From the NCBI GenBank assembly GCA_030272155.1, contig CP126194.1, positions 558,001-622,000 of the forward strand: a stretch of 64,000 bases of DNA, written 5' to 3'. Under the pieces are notes generated by a model. The model did no database searches. It was not told the DNA's origin and saw only the letters and a program-made list of their open reading frames with translations. The first letter of the stretch is position 1, and the number at the start of each line of letters is the position of its first letter. This document shows, piece after piece, positions 23,316 through 34,901 of this stretch. The translations under genes and the position numbers were made by a program. Source of the stretch: Tetradesmus obliquus. Its lineage: Eukaryota > Chlorophyta > Chlorophyceae > Sphaeropleales > Scenedesmaceae.

Positions 23316-26300
23316 ATGGCGCTCACACAGCCTCGCATCTTCACCTTCATTAAGGGCCAGTCCAAGGGCGACAAGAGCATGAAGGAGCTGGTGCGTGTCT
23401 TGAGCGAGTTGCTGCTGCCGGACATAACGCAACTGTCGCTGCTGCTGTGCTCTGCATGCATGGCAGCATAGCCCATTCATATACTTTTATATGCATCCTT
23501 TGCGTTTGTACAGCGGCGCTTGCAGTGCTTGCGTGCCTTTCGAACTGTTGTATCACAGTGCCAGCTCATCATTTCTCGCTCCTGCTATTTCTCTGCTGCT
23601 CGCAGCTCGGTGGCAAGGGTGCCAACCTTTGCGAGATGGCCAAGTGTGGCGTGAACGTGCCTCCCGGCCTGACCATCACCACTGAGGTGTGCCAGGAGTT
23701 CTACAGGGTCGGTGAGTGCCGCCAGACTCCCTGCTGCTGCTACGGCTGCTTCCACTGCTGCAGCTGCTGCTGCTTGCCGCATATGCTGCCGCAGCTTGCA
23801 CACTATCACCTGCTAATCAGCGCCAGCATCCTTGTACAACAGCCATCCAATCAGACCAAACCATTCGACGCGTCCCACTGCTGTACCCATTTCCCGCCTC
23901 CTCCACACACTCGCTGACTCACCCTGCTACCACCTCTCCCTGCTACTGCCTCTCCCTGCTGCCTTTCCCCGCTGCCTCTCCCCACTGCTGCTGCTGTAAC
24001 ACTCAAAACAGGCGGCGACCTGCCCCCCGGCCTCATGGACGAGGTGCGTGCCGCAGTGTCCCAGGTGGAGGCCGCCATGGGCAAGAAGTTTGGCGACGTG
24101 AACAACACGCTGCTGTTCAGTGTGCGCTCCGGCGCTGCCATGTCCATGCCCGGCATGATGGACACCGTGCTCAATGTGGGCCTGAACGACACCGTGGTGG
24201 AGGGCCTGGCAAAGCAGGTCAACGAGCGCTTCGCGTGGGACTGCTACAGGCGCCTGCTGCAGGTGAGGTCTGGGCGTATGTGTCTGCGGCTGGGCCATGG
24301 GTGTGTTTTACGGCGACAGAATGCTGCCGTTGCATGTGGTATTGTTTAGGCTAATGCTGCTTCAGGCTGTGCCTTTGCCCTGCTGCTGAACGGCACGTGC
24401 AAGCTGTCACCTGCAGGCATGCACCTGCCTGGCCTCTGCCACAATCCCTACCTGTGTTGTCCTCCTGTTGCACGCTGTTGCTCGCTCCCCTGTCCCCTGC
24501 CCTCCAGCAGCTGTTTGTCGGCGTGATGCTGCGCACCCCCCCTAGTCTTTTCAATGCTCCCGTCCTCCTGCCTCTGCCTGACAATCTGCTGCTCTCTGCC
24601 GCCCCCTGCACCCCCTCCCCTCCCACCCCCTGCACAGATGTTTGGTGATGTGGTGCTGGGCACCCCTTGTTGTTTTGATCGATGCTCCCCATCCTGCTTG
24701 TGTTTGACAATCTGCTGCTCTCCCTTCCCTTCCCTTTCTGCAGATGTTTGGTGATGTGGTGCTGGGCATCGAGCACGAGGAGTTTGAGCACGAGCTGTCC
24801 GCCATCAAGAAGGCTGCCGGCGCCAAGTTTGACATCGAGCTGACCGCCGCGCACCTGAAGGAGCTGGTGACCAAGTACAAGGCCGTGTATTTGAAGAACA
24901 AGCAGGTGCTGCCCGAGGACCCATGGGAGCAGCTGCGCATGGGCGTGGACGCCGTGTTCAGGTGCGGTGCATGGTGTGGGTGTACGAAACGGTCAAGTCA
25001 AACTGATTGTGCTGAGGTGGATCTGATGCATGGGTGTGGATGCGTGCTCAGAGGCTGGAAATTGTGCAGCGCTGTGAGGAGTGCTGTGTATTTGGGAAGC
25101 TGCGCGATTGGTAGTAGCAGGCGTTCCGCTCCAGTGCTCTTGGTGCTGAAGTGTTGGCTGGGTCAAGCTTGACAGGCATGTGCCTGTATACTCGACCGAG
25201 CCAGCGCTTGGGCACTGGCAGCATTACTAACACCCTGCTGCGCCACCACTTCGGCGCGCGCAGCACATTATGATGCTTAACACGAGTTTTGTTAGTATAC
25301 TTGTGTGTAAGATGCTTGTGTGTAAGATGCTTGTGTGTAAGATGCTTGTGTGAGTGAAGCCATCACTGCAAGCTGCTGAAGATATCACTGCAAGCTGCTG
25401 ACACGATAAGACATGACAAGACAGCCGGCGGATCAAACATTATCCTGCATGCCACCCAGGATTGCTGAAGTTGTCTCAACCCTGTTTGCTGCCTTCTGTG
25501 TGTCTTCCCCTGTTCCCCTCTGCTGCCCCTCATCCCCGCAGGTCCTGGAACATCCCCCGTGCCGTCAAGTACAGGGAGATCAACAAGATCACCGGGCTCA
25601 AGGGCACAGCCGTCAACGTGCAGACCATGGTGTACGGCAACGTGAACGACAACAGCGGCACGGGCGTGCTGTTCACGCGCAACCCCGCCAACGGCACCAA
25701 CGAGCTCTACGGAGAGTTCCTCATCAATGCGCAGGGCGAGGACGTGGTGGCAGGCATCAGGTGGGTGTGGGTGTGGTGCCTGCTGGCGCTGCTTTGCAGT
25801 GTGCTGCTGCTGCTGCTGCTGTTGGAATAGACAGCAGCAGGGCGAGGACGTGGTGGCAGGCATCAGGTGGATGTTGATATTGTGCCAGGTGTGGTGCTGC
25901 TGTGCACCCCCGTGCAGGACGCCCATGCCCATCGCGCTGCTCAAGGAGAAGATGCACCTGACAGTGATCTGCTGCTAAGTCTTCGCTGCTGCTGCTGCTG
26001 CCTGCCGCTCTTCCACCCCTTGCAGGACGCCCATGCCCATCGCGCTGCTGAAGGAGAAGATGCCCACCATCTACAAGGAGCTGCACGACACCGTGAAGAT
26101 GCTGGAGCGCCACATGCACGACATGCAGGACACGGAGTTCACGGTGCAGGACGGCGTGCTGTTCATGCTGCAGACGCGCAACGGCAAGCGCACCGGGCCC
26201 GCAGCGCTGCGCATCGCCATCGACCTGGAGGCAGAGGTGAGATTGGTTGTGGTGCTACTGCTGCTGCTGCTCTATATCTGTTGTGGTGCTGCTGCTGCTG

Positions 26301-26697
26301 CTGCTGCTCTAGAATGTAAGTGAATCAAACAGTAAGTTGCACCTGTTGTATCGCCATCGACCTGGAGGCAGAGTTGAGGCAGGGTGCTGTTGCTGATGCC
26401 GCACATGCTTCTGCAGCTTTGTGATGCCATTTGCAACAGTTTCGTGGCCATAAACAGCATGAGAACATTGCTACTGCTTGTGGTGCTCCGTGGCTATCGC
26501 CAATCAAGTGGCAAGCTTTTCGCGCCTGGACTGGGCAGTATCGTCTAGCCCACGCGAAACGCTTGCTCCTTGATTGGCACAACAGCTCAGCCAATGCTTG
26601 TCTCTCACTAGTCTAGGATAACCATAAATTACATTAAACACACTTCACACCATCTGCATATCATGTATAACTTGTAGTCTGCTGGCAATTAATCCTC

Positions 26698-26728
<31 letters not shown>

Positions 26729-29700
26729 ATGCTCTCACCCCACCCGCAGGGCCTGGTGGACAGCGATGGCACTGTCTTGATAATGAATCAGCTGCTGACT
26801 CCTGCTTCTGTTGCTGCTGCCGCTGCTGCAATCCTTCACAGGGCCTGGTCGACTCTGATGGTGCTGTGATGATGGTGGAGCCGCGCCACCTGGACCAGCT
26901 GCTGACTCCTGTTGCTGCTGCCCTTGCTGCTGCTGCTGCTACTGCTGCTGCTGGTGCTGCAACCCCCTACCTGCAGGGCCTGGTGGACTCTGATGGTGCT
27001 GTGATGATGGTGGAGCCCCGCCACCTGGACCAGCTGCTGCACCCCATGTTTGAGAACGAGAAGGCCTACCAGCGCGACGTCATCACCAAGGGACTGGGCG
27101 CGTCACCAGGCGCAGCAGTCGGCAAGCTGGTGTTCACAGCAGGTGCGGCGCTGCTGCTCTGGGGTTGCACGTGTGTTTGGCTGCTTAGTTCTTTTGCACA
27201 ACCTGCTTGGTCTTCGGCAGCGAGTTACTCACGTGCTGTACCATGGTATGGCTTGCAAGACCTGTCCTAATGTGGCGCTGCGCATGGTTGCCCTTTGACA
27301 ACTTGCTGCTCACTTACTCTGCTCTGCGCCGCACCTTCCTGCTTCTTTTGCTGCTGCCTTCTAACCCTGCAGAGGACGCTGAGGCCTGGAAGGCCAAGGG
27401 CGAGGCAGTCATCCTGTGCAGGCAGGAGACCTCCCCTGAGGATGTGGGCGGCATGCACGCCGCTGAGGGCATCCTGACCAGCCGCGGTGGCATGACCAGC
27501 CACGCTGCAGTGGTGGCGCGCGGCTGGGGCAAGCCGTGCTGCTGCGGCTGCGAGGAGCTCATTGTGGACGCGTTCGCCAAGACGCTCAAGGCACCCGTGA
27601 GTGACTGTGGTGACTGCTGCTGGTGTGCCTAGTTATGTGCTGTTCGTTGGCTTGTCTTCTGCATAGCTCATCTTGGACGCGTTCGCCAAAAGATGCTCAA
27701 GGCGCCCGTGAGTAGCTTTGGTGACTGCTGCTGCCTTGCTTAGTTGTGCGCTGTTCATCGACTTGTCGGCAGCATGGTGCAGGGTGCAGCACCTGCTTTT
27801 ATGCAGCGCTGTGTCGTCCTTTGCATTCACCTATCCTCGCTACCTTGTCCTGCAGGCATTCTTGCGGTCCTTGATATTAAACCCTCTGCTGTGCTGCCCG
27901 TCTGCGTCACCTGTTCTTGCTGTTCCCTGCAGAACGGCGTGGTGCTGAAGGAGGGCGACTTTGTGTCGCTCAACGGCGTGACGGGCGAGGTCATCAAGGG
28001 CGCGCAGCCCGTGAAGAAGCCCGCCATGACTGGCGACCTGGGCACCTTCATGAAGTGGGTGGACGCCAAGCGCCGCCTGCGCGTGCTCACCAACGCAGGT
28101 GAGGGCAGGGAAGATGGGGAAAGTGTAATCAGCCAGCAGCAGTAGATGGTGCATGCATGCATTGTTTGTGTTATAGAGTGTGTTTATAATATGGCTGTAA
28201 TATGGCTGTTTATTATAATATGGCTGTTTATTATATGGCTTCATGCAGCTGTGATGACGTGTGCACTGTCTTGCAAATTCAAAAACATATTCGTCCCCAG
28301 TAAAACCATTACTTTTCCTCACACCCTTGCACCTGCTGCGCTGCTGCTGCCATCCCACAGACACCCCCGAGGATGCCAAGGTGGCCATTGCCAACGGCGC
28401 GCAGGGCATCGGCCTCACCCGCACGGAGCACATGTTCTTCGCCACACACCAGCGCATTGCTGCTGTGCGCCGCATGATCGCCGCTGTGGAGCTGGGCAGC
28501 CCCGCTGCTGCTGAGGCGCTCAAGGAGCTGCAGGGCTACCAGACCCAGGTACGGCAGTGTGTTGCTTTAAATTTGTTTAGAGGTAAATTTCAAAATTAGC
28601 ATAAACATGGCAGTTTCCTTGCTGAGGTTTAGTCTGCAAGTGGCTTGGTGCGTTCCTGCAAGCCGCCAAAGTCGCTGTTTGCACAGGCATGCTACAGCTT
28701 GTGTTGCCGAACCTGCTCTAATGTTTGTCTGTCATTTGACCAATGTTTGACTGAGCCAATGTTTGACCGATGTTTGACTGATGTTTGACCGCTGCCTTGC
28801 AGGACTTTGAGGGCATCTTCCGCGCCATGGACGGCTACCCAGTGACCATCCGCATGCTGGATCCGCCCCTGCACGAGTTCCTGCCCCAGGAGGGCCCTGC
28901 CCTTAAGAAGCTGTGCGAGCAGCTCGCCAAGGAGCTCAACACAGACACGGAGACAGTCACGCGCCGCCTGGAGGGCCTGCACGAGTGCAACCCCATGATG
29001 GTGCGTTGCGGCGACAAGCTGCCAGCAGCAGTAGCAGCAGCAGTGGCAAAGCAGGGCTATCACGTGTATGTGGATGCTTACAGCAGTGCAGATTGCTGTG
29101 GTGGTGCCTTGTGAGTCATCCCCACTGCTACCTTGGTGGAACCATATGTTACCAACTCAACCACACTGCTGCTGCTGCCGCCTGCGTGCTCATGTGCACA
29201 CCTGCAGGGCCTGCGCGGCTGCCGCCTGGGCACGGTGCACCCCGAGATCACCGAGATGCAGGTGCGTGCCATCATTGAGGCTGCCGTCAACGTGGCCAAG
29301 GAGGGCATCAGGGTGCACCCGCACATCATGATCCCCCTGGTGGGCATTGAGGACGAGCTGGTGGGGCAGGCCAAGATCGTGAACGAGGTGGCGGCGCAGG
29401 TGTTTGCGGCCACAGGTGGGTGCGGGGGTTTTAGGGTTGCGGTTTTGTGTTATTGGTGTGCGTGGTGGAGTTGCAGAGACAGTGGCAGTGTGACAGCTGC
29501 AGTGTAGGAGGGCGGCCCTACAAGGCAGCTTGGGGCCAATATTACACATGTGTTCCGGCACTTCCCAGTGATGTTTGCTGTGGCTGTGATACATAAAAGA
29601 TTCTTTGTAAGTGTCAAAAGCTCACACATCCTGCTGCCGCTGCTGCTGCTGCCCTTCATCGCCAGGCTCCAAGGTTGACTACAAGGTGGGCACCATGATT

Positions 29701-30798
29701 GAGGTGCCTCGTGGTGCGCTGCGCGCCGGCGACCTGGCTAAGACCGCCGAGTTCTTCTCCTTCGGCACCAACGACCTCACACAGATGGTGAGTGGCAGGC
29801 GGCAGGATTGGAGCTACAGCAGCAGCAGCACAGCCCTTGCTTATGAACTTATCTGTTCAAGCCGGCAGTTGCAGCAGCAAGCAGCATATAGCGAGAAATG
29901 ACGCTGTTTCTCCACAGTCGATGTCCCTGCCATCCGTTCCTGGCAAGGTGTCTGAACTCACTCCCTACCCCCCGCCGCTGTTCTCTTGCAGACCTTCGGC
30001 ATCAGCCGCGACGACGCGCAGGCCAAGTTCCTGCAGTTCTACACCAAGAACGGCCTGCTGGCCCTCGACCCCTTCGAGACCGTGGACGCGGTTGGTGTGG
30101 GCGAGCTGATCAAGCTGGCTGTGGAGCGCGGCCGCGCCACGCGCCCCGACATCGAGCTGGGCATCTGCGGAGAGCACGGCGGCGACCCCGTGTCCATCAA
30201 CCTGTTCGAGCAGGTGCGTGTGTTGGTGTTGAGCGTCTTGCTGGACCTGTTGCCGACCTGTTGTCAATGCGTTATGAAACTGCTGCCTGAACAAGGTGTT
30301 GTGGTAATGAAGTTTGAAACACTGGCGGCAATTACCAGATAACGGAGTACAAGAACAAGGATGGTTAGTGATAGCATGAGCAACACTTGTGCAGCACAAG
30401 TACTACAAATTGGAAACAACTCACCGGTACTTGTGCTGCACAAGTACTACAAATTGGAAACAACTCACCGGCTGTCGAGTACGTTTGCAGTACCCAAGCA
30501 TTGCAAGTGCTGGACTGCCACTGCGCTGTTCCCAGTACGTGGCACTTCACTGCACAGTTTGTTGATGGACGTGTGCAGATGACGGTGGCTGATCACAGGT
30601 TCATGCTTGCAGCTGGCATTGGCTGCATGTTGGCGTGTCAACAATGCACCCGCGCAGTCTGCATGCTCGCCTGACCCTGCTGCCTGCTTGTCTGTCTTGC
30701 TGCAGGTCAAGCTGGACTACGTGTCCTGCAGCCCTCTGCGCGTGCCCATTGCCAGGCTGGCAGCCGCACAGGCCTTCCTCAAGGCAAAGAAGGCCTAA
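23316..30798 (+). CDS. PPDK: Pyruvate, phosphate dikinase
   Basis: Interconverts pyruvate, ATP and phosphate with PEP, AMP and pyrophosphate. Fifteen exons: 23316-23390, 23606-23711, 24012-24262, 24744-24961, 25542-25760, 26026-26236, 26977-27142, 27373-27596, 27933-28098, 28361-28548, 28803-29000, 29208-29415, 29666-29787, 29992-30213, 30706-30798; 888 aa, normal for the family. The N-terminal ATP-grasp part has [10 protein letters not shown] and [19 protein letters not shown]. The swivelling phosphohistidine domain has [13 protein letters not shown] with catalytic His459; Thr457 sits where plant PPDK is regulated by phosphorylation. The C-terminal PEP domain has [15 protein letters not shown] and GICGEHGG with catalytic Cys843. 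No transit peptide precedes [13 protein letters not shown] from this ATG, so this form should be cytosolic unless another 5' exon exists. Several introns hold copies of exon edges. Confidence 0.96.
24511..24743 (+). repeat. Two decoy copies of PPDK exon 4 start
   Basis: CACAG|ATGTTTGGTGATGTGG at 24638 repeats the true exon start at 24744 (shift 106). A more decayed copy, CAGCAG|CTGTTTGTCGGCGTG, starts at 24511. All three are followed by a TGACAATCTGCTGCTCT-type pyrimidine-rich intron segment, except the real exon. Confidence 0.85.
25300..25350 (+). repeat. 15-bp tandem repeat in PPDK intron 4
   Basis: Three copies of CTTGTGTGTAAGATG, then a partial. A second small duplication, ATCACTGCAAGCTGCTGA twice, lies at 25364-25402. 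Confidence 0.9.
25735..26025 (+). repeat. Duplication covering both edges of PPDK intron 5
   Basis: The end of exon 5 (GGCGAGGACGTGGTGG... with its donor, 25735-25760) is repeated at 25841-25866. The start of exon 6 (CAG|GACGCCCATGCCCATCG, true start 26026) is present earlier at 25918. Shifts are 106 and 108 bp, so one unit spans exon edge, intron and acceptor. Confidence 0.9.
26350..26373 (+). repeat. Decoy copy of PPDK exon 6 end with broken donor
   Basis: ATCGCCATCGACCTGGAGGC followed by AGAG and TTGAGG repeats the exon end at 26236, where the donor is GTGAGA. The shift is 137 bp and the donor GT is TT in the copy. Confidence 0.9.
26750..26976 (+). repeat. Two upstream copies of PPDK exon 7 start
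   Basis: GGCCTGGTGGAC-type starts after an AG at 26750, 26842 and 26977; the last is the real exon. The copy at 26842 keeps about 65 nt of exon, through [10 protein letters not shown], and is open and in frame to 26977 (135 nt). The one at 26750 is 92 nt further upstream and out of frame. Confidence 0.9.
27665..27707 (+). repeat. Decoy copy of PPDK exon 8 end
   Basis: AGCTCATCTTGGACGCGTTC ... GGCGCCC|GTGAGT repeats the end of exon 8 (last base 27596) 111 bp downstream. It has a small insertion and substitutions but an intact GTGAGT donor. About 60 bases of following intron are repeated too. Confidence 0.9.
30391..30471 (+). repeat. 44-bp tandem repeat in PPDK intron 14
   Basis: Two copies of a segment with GCACAAGTACTACAAATTGG and AAACAACTCACCGG, nearly identical, 44 bp apart. 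Between them ACTTGTGC-T-GCACAAGT forms a small inverted repeat. Confidence 0.9.
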
Positions 30799-32330
30799 GC
30801 CGGCTGCAGCACGCAGCACATCACATGCAGCAGTGGCAGGTGGCTGGCTCGCTAGCTGGCTGGCAGCTACTGTGCTTGTGGATGTGACAACCTCACTTGC
30901 TTGTGTTCGGCTCCGCTGAAGTACCTTGGTGCTATGGTGTGGTCTGGCGCTTGAGTGTGTGAGTGTGTGTGCTGAGCACTGCTCCTCGGAGACTTGCCGA
31001 TCCTTCTGCCGGTGCGGTGTGTTGCGGCGGCAGGGGGAGGGAGCTGGTGCATGGGTCTGCTTGCATGTGCACGGAAGCCGTGAACATGGTGGATGCTGTA
31101 GTAGGACGGAGGTGTGTGTGGCTGACCGGGCCATCACAGCTTGGCGTGTGTGCAAGCAACAGCGGAGAGGAGGCCCGGTCTGTCTTGTCTGTGGTCTGTT
31201 TGTGCTTGTGTTGCAGCTAGCTGGTAATGCTAGCCTGTGCTATGCGTAGTGTGTGCTACATGAGGGGCGCTGGCGCACCTCTGCAACAAGTACCCTACCG
31301 TCGAGTATCAGTATAATCACGTGGAAATCGTGAGGAAGATGCTTGAACATGTTTGCTCTGTGTCTGTTTGTTTTGCCTGCATATGTTTGTCGTATGTGTT
31401 TGTGCGTGATCCTGTCCTGGATCAGCCTGCTCTCAATCAAATCAAAAGGTTTTTTTGCTGCGGTGAACCTCTTTCCCGCCTGCTAGCCCTGTGTCAGAGG
31501 CGGGACTGCAAGCCATTGCCACGCGTGTGTAGCAGTGGCACCCCATCCCTACTCTCGTCATGGTATCTGCCCACTTGCTGGTTGCTACACCTGTACGCTG
31601 TAGTGTTTGCCGTTTATGACATCATCATTTTGAGCCGCCTTGATGGTTGACTGGCACAATACAAATTCCCTGTACGTTGTCCTTTACTTTCAGGACGTTT
31701 ATATATACAGCCCAGTCGCATGGGCACGTTGTGTTTCGTCTGGGCCGTGTTGTGCTGCGCCCGTTGTTTTGACAGACGCCACAGTTTTCCCTCAGCAGGT
31801 GGCTTTGCGTTTTTGACCCCACAAATACTGCTGTTTGTGCTACACTGTTGTAACATGATGATGGTAGAAGCAGTTTTGAAGTCACCTGGAGAATCCTACA
31901 ATTTTAGAATAGCAGGCTGTGCAACACTCCAGTGGAATTGCATAGATAGGACACAGCGCCCGGCGTTCGGAACGTTTCCAGCATGTTGAATGGCAGGGAG
32001 CAAGGAAATGGAGGATACAGTAGCTTGTGAAACACAATGTCAGAACAGGTTGTGCTGAAAGTGTGCAGTCCGTTGTTACACTGGAAATGCCACTTCCGAG
32101 GACCATCTAAGCTGTTCAGAAGGCTACTGAACACAGCGCACGGCGGCAGCTGCAACACCTGCTGAGATAAATTGGTCACCCGTGTACAACACTTACCCGC
32201 AGCCCGCTGCTACACGCTGAGATCACCATGTTGAATGACAAATTTTAGACGAAGCCAGGAGCCATGTTTAGAAGCACACAAGTGCCGTACAGCAGCGCTC
32301 AACAGCCTATACAACCCGCATCCCTCTGCA
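30799..32330. other. Convergent intergenic region with 3' UTRs
   Basis: It lies between the PPDK stop (plus) and the membrane-protein stop (minus). TGTAA at 31848-31852 (plus) and its complement TTACA at about 32074 (minus) are the likely polyadenylation signals of the two genes. I see no coding region. Confidence 0.5.
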
Positions 32331-32968
32331 TCAAGCCCGTTTCTTCTGTTGCTTCTTCTCTGCTTTTGAAGGCGTCTTGCCAGCTTGGCTTGAGCTGCCA
32401 GCTGCTGCTGCTCCGCTGGCCGCCGACACCCCAGCCTGCTGCCGCACCGCTGCTAGCTTGCCTGTACTGCTGCCGCCACGCATCTCCCCCAGGTTGAAGC
32501 CAGCGTACACGCACAGGAAGGCAGTCAGCACAATTGGCGGCAGCGGGATGTGGTCGCCCTGCAGCCCAGGCAGCGCAGCAGCAGCAGCAGCAGCAGCATG
32601 ACAAGGGGCTGTGAGGTTCTGGAGATGCGGGAGGCACAGAGCAACATGCGTGACAGCGATATGCAAGGAAAACTACAGGCCCAGCGAGTGCGCTACAAGT
32701 AGGTGGCATGCCGTTGCGGCAAGCAAGTGGATGGTGCTGCTGCTGGCATTTCAGCCCGCAGCTGCTGCTCTGCCTGCATTGAGCTGGCTACGTATACCCC
32801 CTGCTGCCACTGCATTTGCCTGCACCCACACAGTCCTGCCTATACCCCCCATGCACACAACCACTGCTTGGATGTGCTATCCAGTGTGTGGGCAGCTGCT
32901 GCCAAACCTACTGCAGCAAGGCTACCCCGGCTCTCCATGCAACAGCAGGCGCCACCACCACTCTTGCC

Positions 32969-33004
<36 letters not shown>

Positions 33005-33496
33005 CACCTGGATCATTCCATAGCCCAGCAGCAGGAAGCCCAGCACGGCAGACTTCACCGAGTAGTACAGGCTGAACAGCGCTGACACCACAATCAGCGC
33101 ACAGCCGTACAGGATGAGCGTCTGCTGGCGCACGCTGTTGCTCTGCAGCAGCTCCACCAGCAGCGGCAGGTTGTTGGCCTTCATGATGTACTGCAGGTCA
33201 AACAGCCGGGCTGTCTGCTCTGTGCAGGGCCCTTTGCCGCCTGACAAGTACTGACACCTAACAAAAGGCGATAATCCCTCACGCATCCAGCCCCCTGGCA
33301 CCAGGGCGTACTGCAGCATGGGTGCATGGTCTGGGAACGTTTTGGCTAGGTTTGCTGCAGTGACTTGCAGGGGCGAGAGCACGAACATGCCATTAGACGA
33401 CAGGTTGCTTTCTACGACGAAGAAGGGAACCTGCACGAGAGTGAACAAGAAGAAAGCATAGCCTGCTAGGCGTTCGGTTGGTGCTGCCCGTATCAT
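32331..33496 (-). CDS. Small multi-pass membrane protein, unrecognised, 238 aa
   Basis: Two exons on the minus strand, 33496-33008 and 32558-32331, joined in phase 0. The chain begins MIRAAPTERLAG. Likely membrane segments are GYAFFLFTLVQVPFFVV (about residues 13-29), TLILYGCALIVVSALF, SAVLGFLLLGYGMI and IVLTAFLCVYAGF. A loop carries YLSGGKGPCTE. The C-terminus is Ser/Ala-rich and ends very basic (KAEKKQQKKRA), which would sit on the cytosolic or stromal side. I do not recognise the family. The frame stays open upstream to an ATG at 33658; I prefer the inner ATG because the added residues look like leader sequence. CTG runs on the sense strand follow the donor and precede the acceptor of the single intron. 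Confidence 0.65.
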
Positions 33497-34883
33497 TGTG
33501 TTGTGAGGGTCTGAAGCGTGTGTAAAGGTGGTGAAAAGCACATGATCTGGCGTCTGCTGCTGCCTCGACAGAGTTTGATGGTCGCCACATGACCGAGGGT
33601 TTGTCACGTGGTGCTGCTGCTGACATGACACCTGTGGGACTTCTGGCGTTCTGCTCATTGTTGCGTGCTGCTACATCATTTTTTGAGCCTCTTGTTTGAC
33701 GGAACGAGCACCTGAAACAGCCTCGTGTCGGCACTGGTTGCTGATGGCAAATGATGTTGTAGGCATGGCTGGCTGCCCTGCTCACCTGACACTCAGCGTC
33801 TGCCCTGTGTGAGCAAAACTCGCTCATTTGACAGAGAGCCTGACCAGCAAGACGTATCCAATGCATACCATCCTGCCTAATGACTCATTGTGAAATCATC
33901 ACCTGCCTGCAGTAATGTCATCCGCAGTGTTACATGGCGGAGGTGCTGGGAGCACCGTCCCAGCATCCACTGCAAACAGCACGCACAACTCTGTGTTGGC
34001 GCACAACAGTAGTGCGTTGCGTAGCCAGAGCCAGCACCACATACCAACAGCGTGGCGTGGCGGGCTGCCGCCGCGGCAGCCGGTATATCACCACCAGCGC
34101 AAGATGAACTCAGCTGTGCAAGTCGCATCAAGCATCCTTGCAGCAGCTCATGCGCAAGCAAGTTTTCCATGTCGCCATTTTCCTCGGCACTGCAAGCCAG
34201 TGTACCACACAGTGCAGCTGCGTGCTCATGTGCCGGCTGCAAACAAAGGCTGCAGCAACCAGCAGTGGCAGGCAAGCCGGCATGCTCAGACAAATGCATG
34301 TACTATGGTAATTTGCCATCATGGCCGCGACTGCCCGGGGCATTAATCTCGGCAAATGATCACACAGTGACACCCTCTGTGGGGCATTACGCAGCAATGC
34401 TGCGGCATGCGTTATTGCGCCCGAACATGGCACGAAAGCAGCCAAGCACTGTGTAGCGCCAACGAATGCGCCGAGCAAACAAGCAATACCAGCATGCCGC
34501 TGCCCTGATGCGACACGGATGCATGGCAACAGCTTTGCTGTAGAGCAAAGCACAATGCAGTCAAAATGCCCGAGCCGTTCAGCCCCTTTCAGTCAACGGC
34601 CTGGGGCAAGAGCAAACAAGCAAGCAACATTTCATGCAAGCCATTCCGCCCATTGCTGCATCGCTTTCATCAGCATCAAGTAAAGCGCATGCGTTTGTAC
34701 GAGGCACGTGTTTTTTAGGCCGCGACTTGGTGGCCCGTGCCGGAAGCAGATATTGTCAGACACCACAAAGCATGTATGCCAGATGAACATGTATGCCACA
34801 TGTATGCCACATGAACATGTCGCTGGCCTCCCTGAGGACAGCATGCACCTTTCCACTGCGCTCCCGTTACGTTTGGGGGCCCC

Positions 34884-34901
34884 TGGTCAGCATGCTGACC
34901 A
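34884..34901. repeat. 18-bp perfect palindrome
   Basis: TGGTCAGCATGCTGACCA reads the same on both strands, with no known role. Confidence 0.85.

Noticed and set aside
33497-33658. N-terminal extension of the small membrane protein to the ATG at 33658
   Set aside because: It adds polar, His/Gln-rich residues without motif and overlaps the likely leader; kept only as an alternative.
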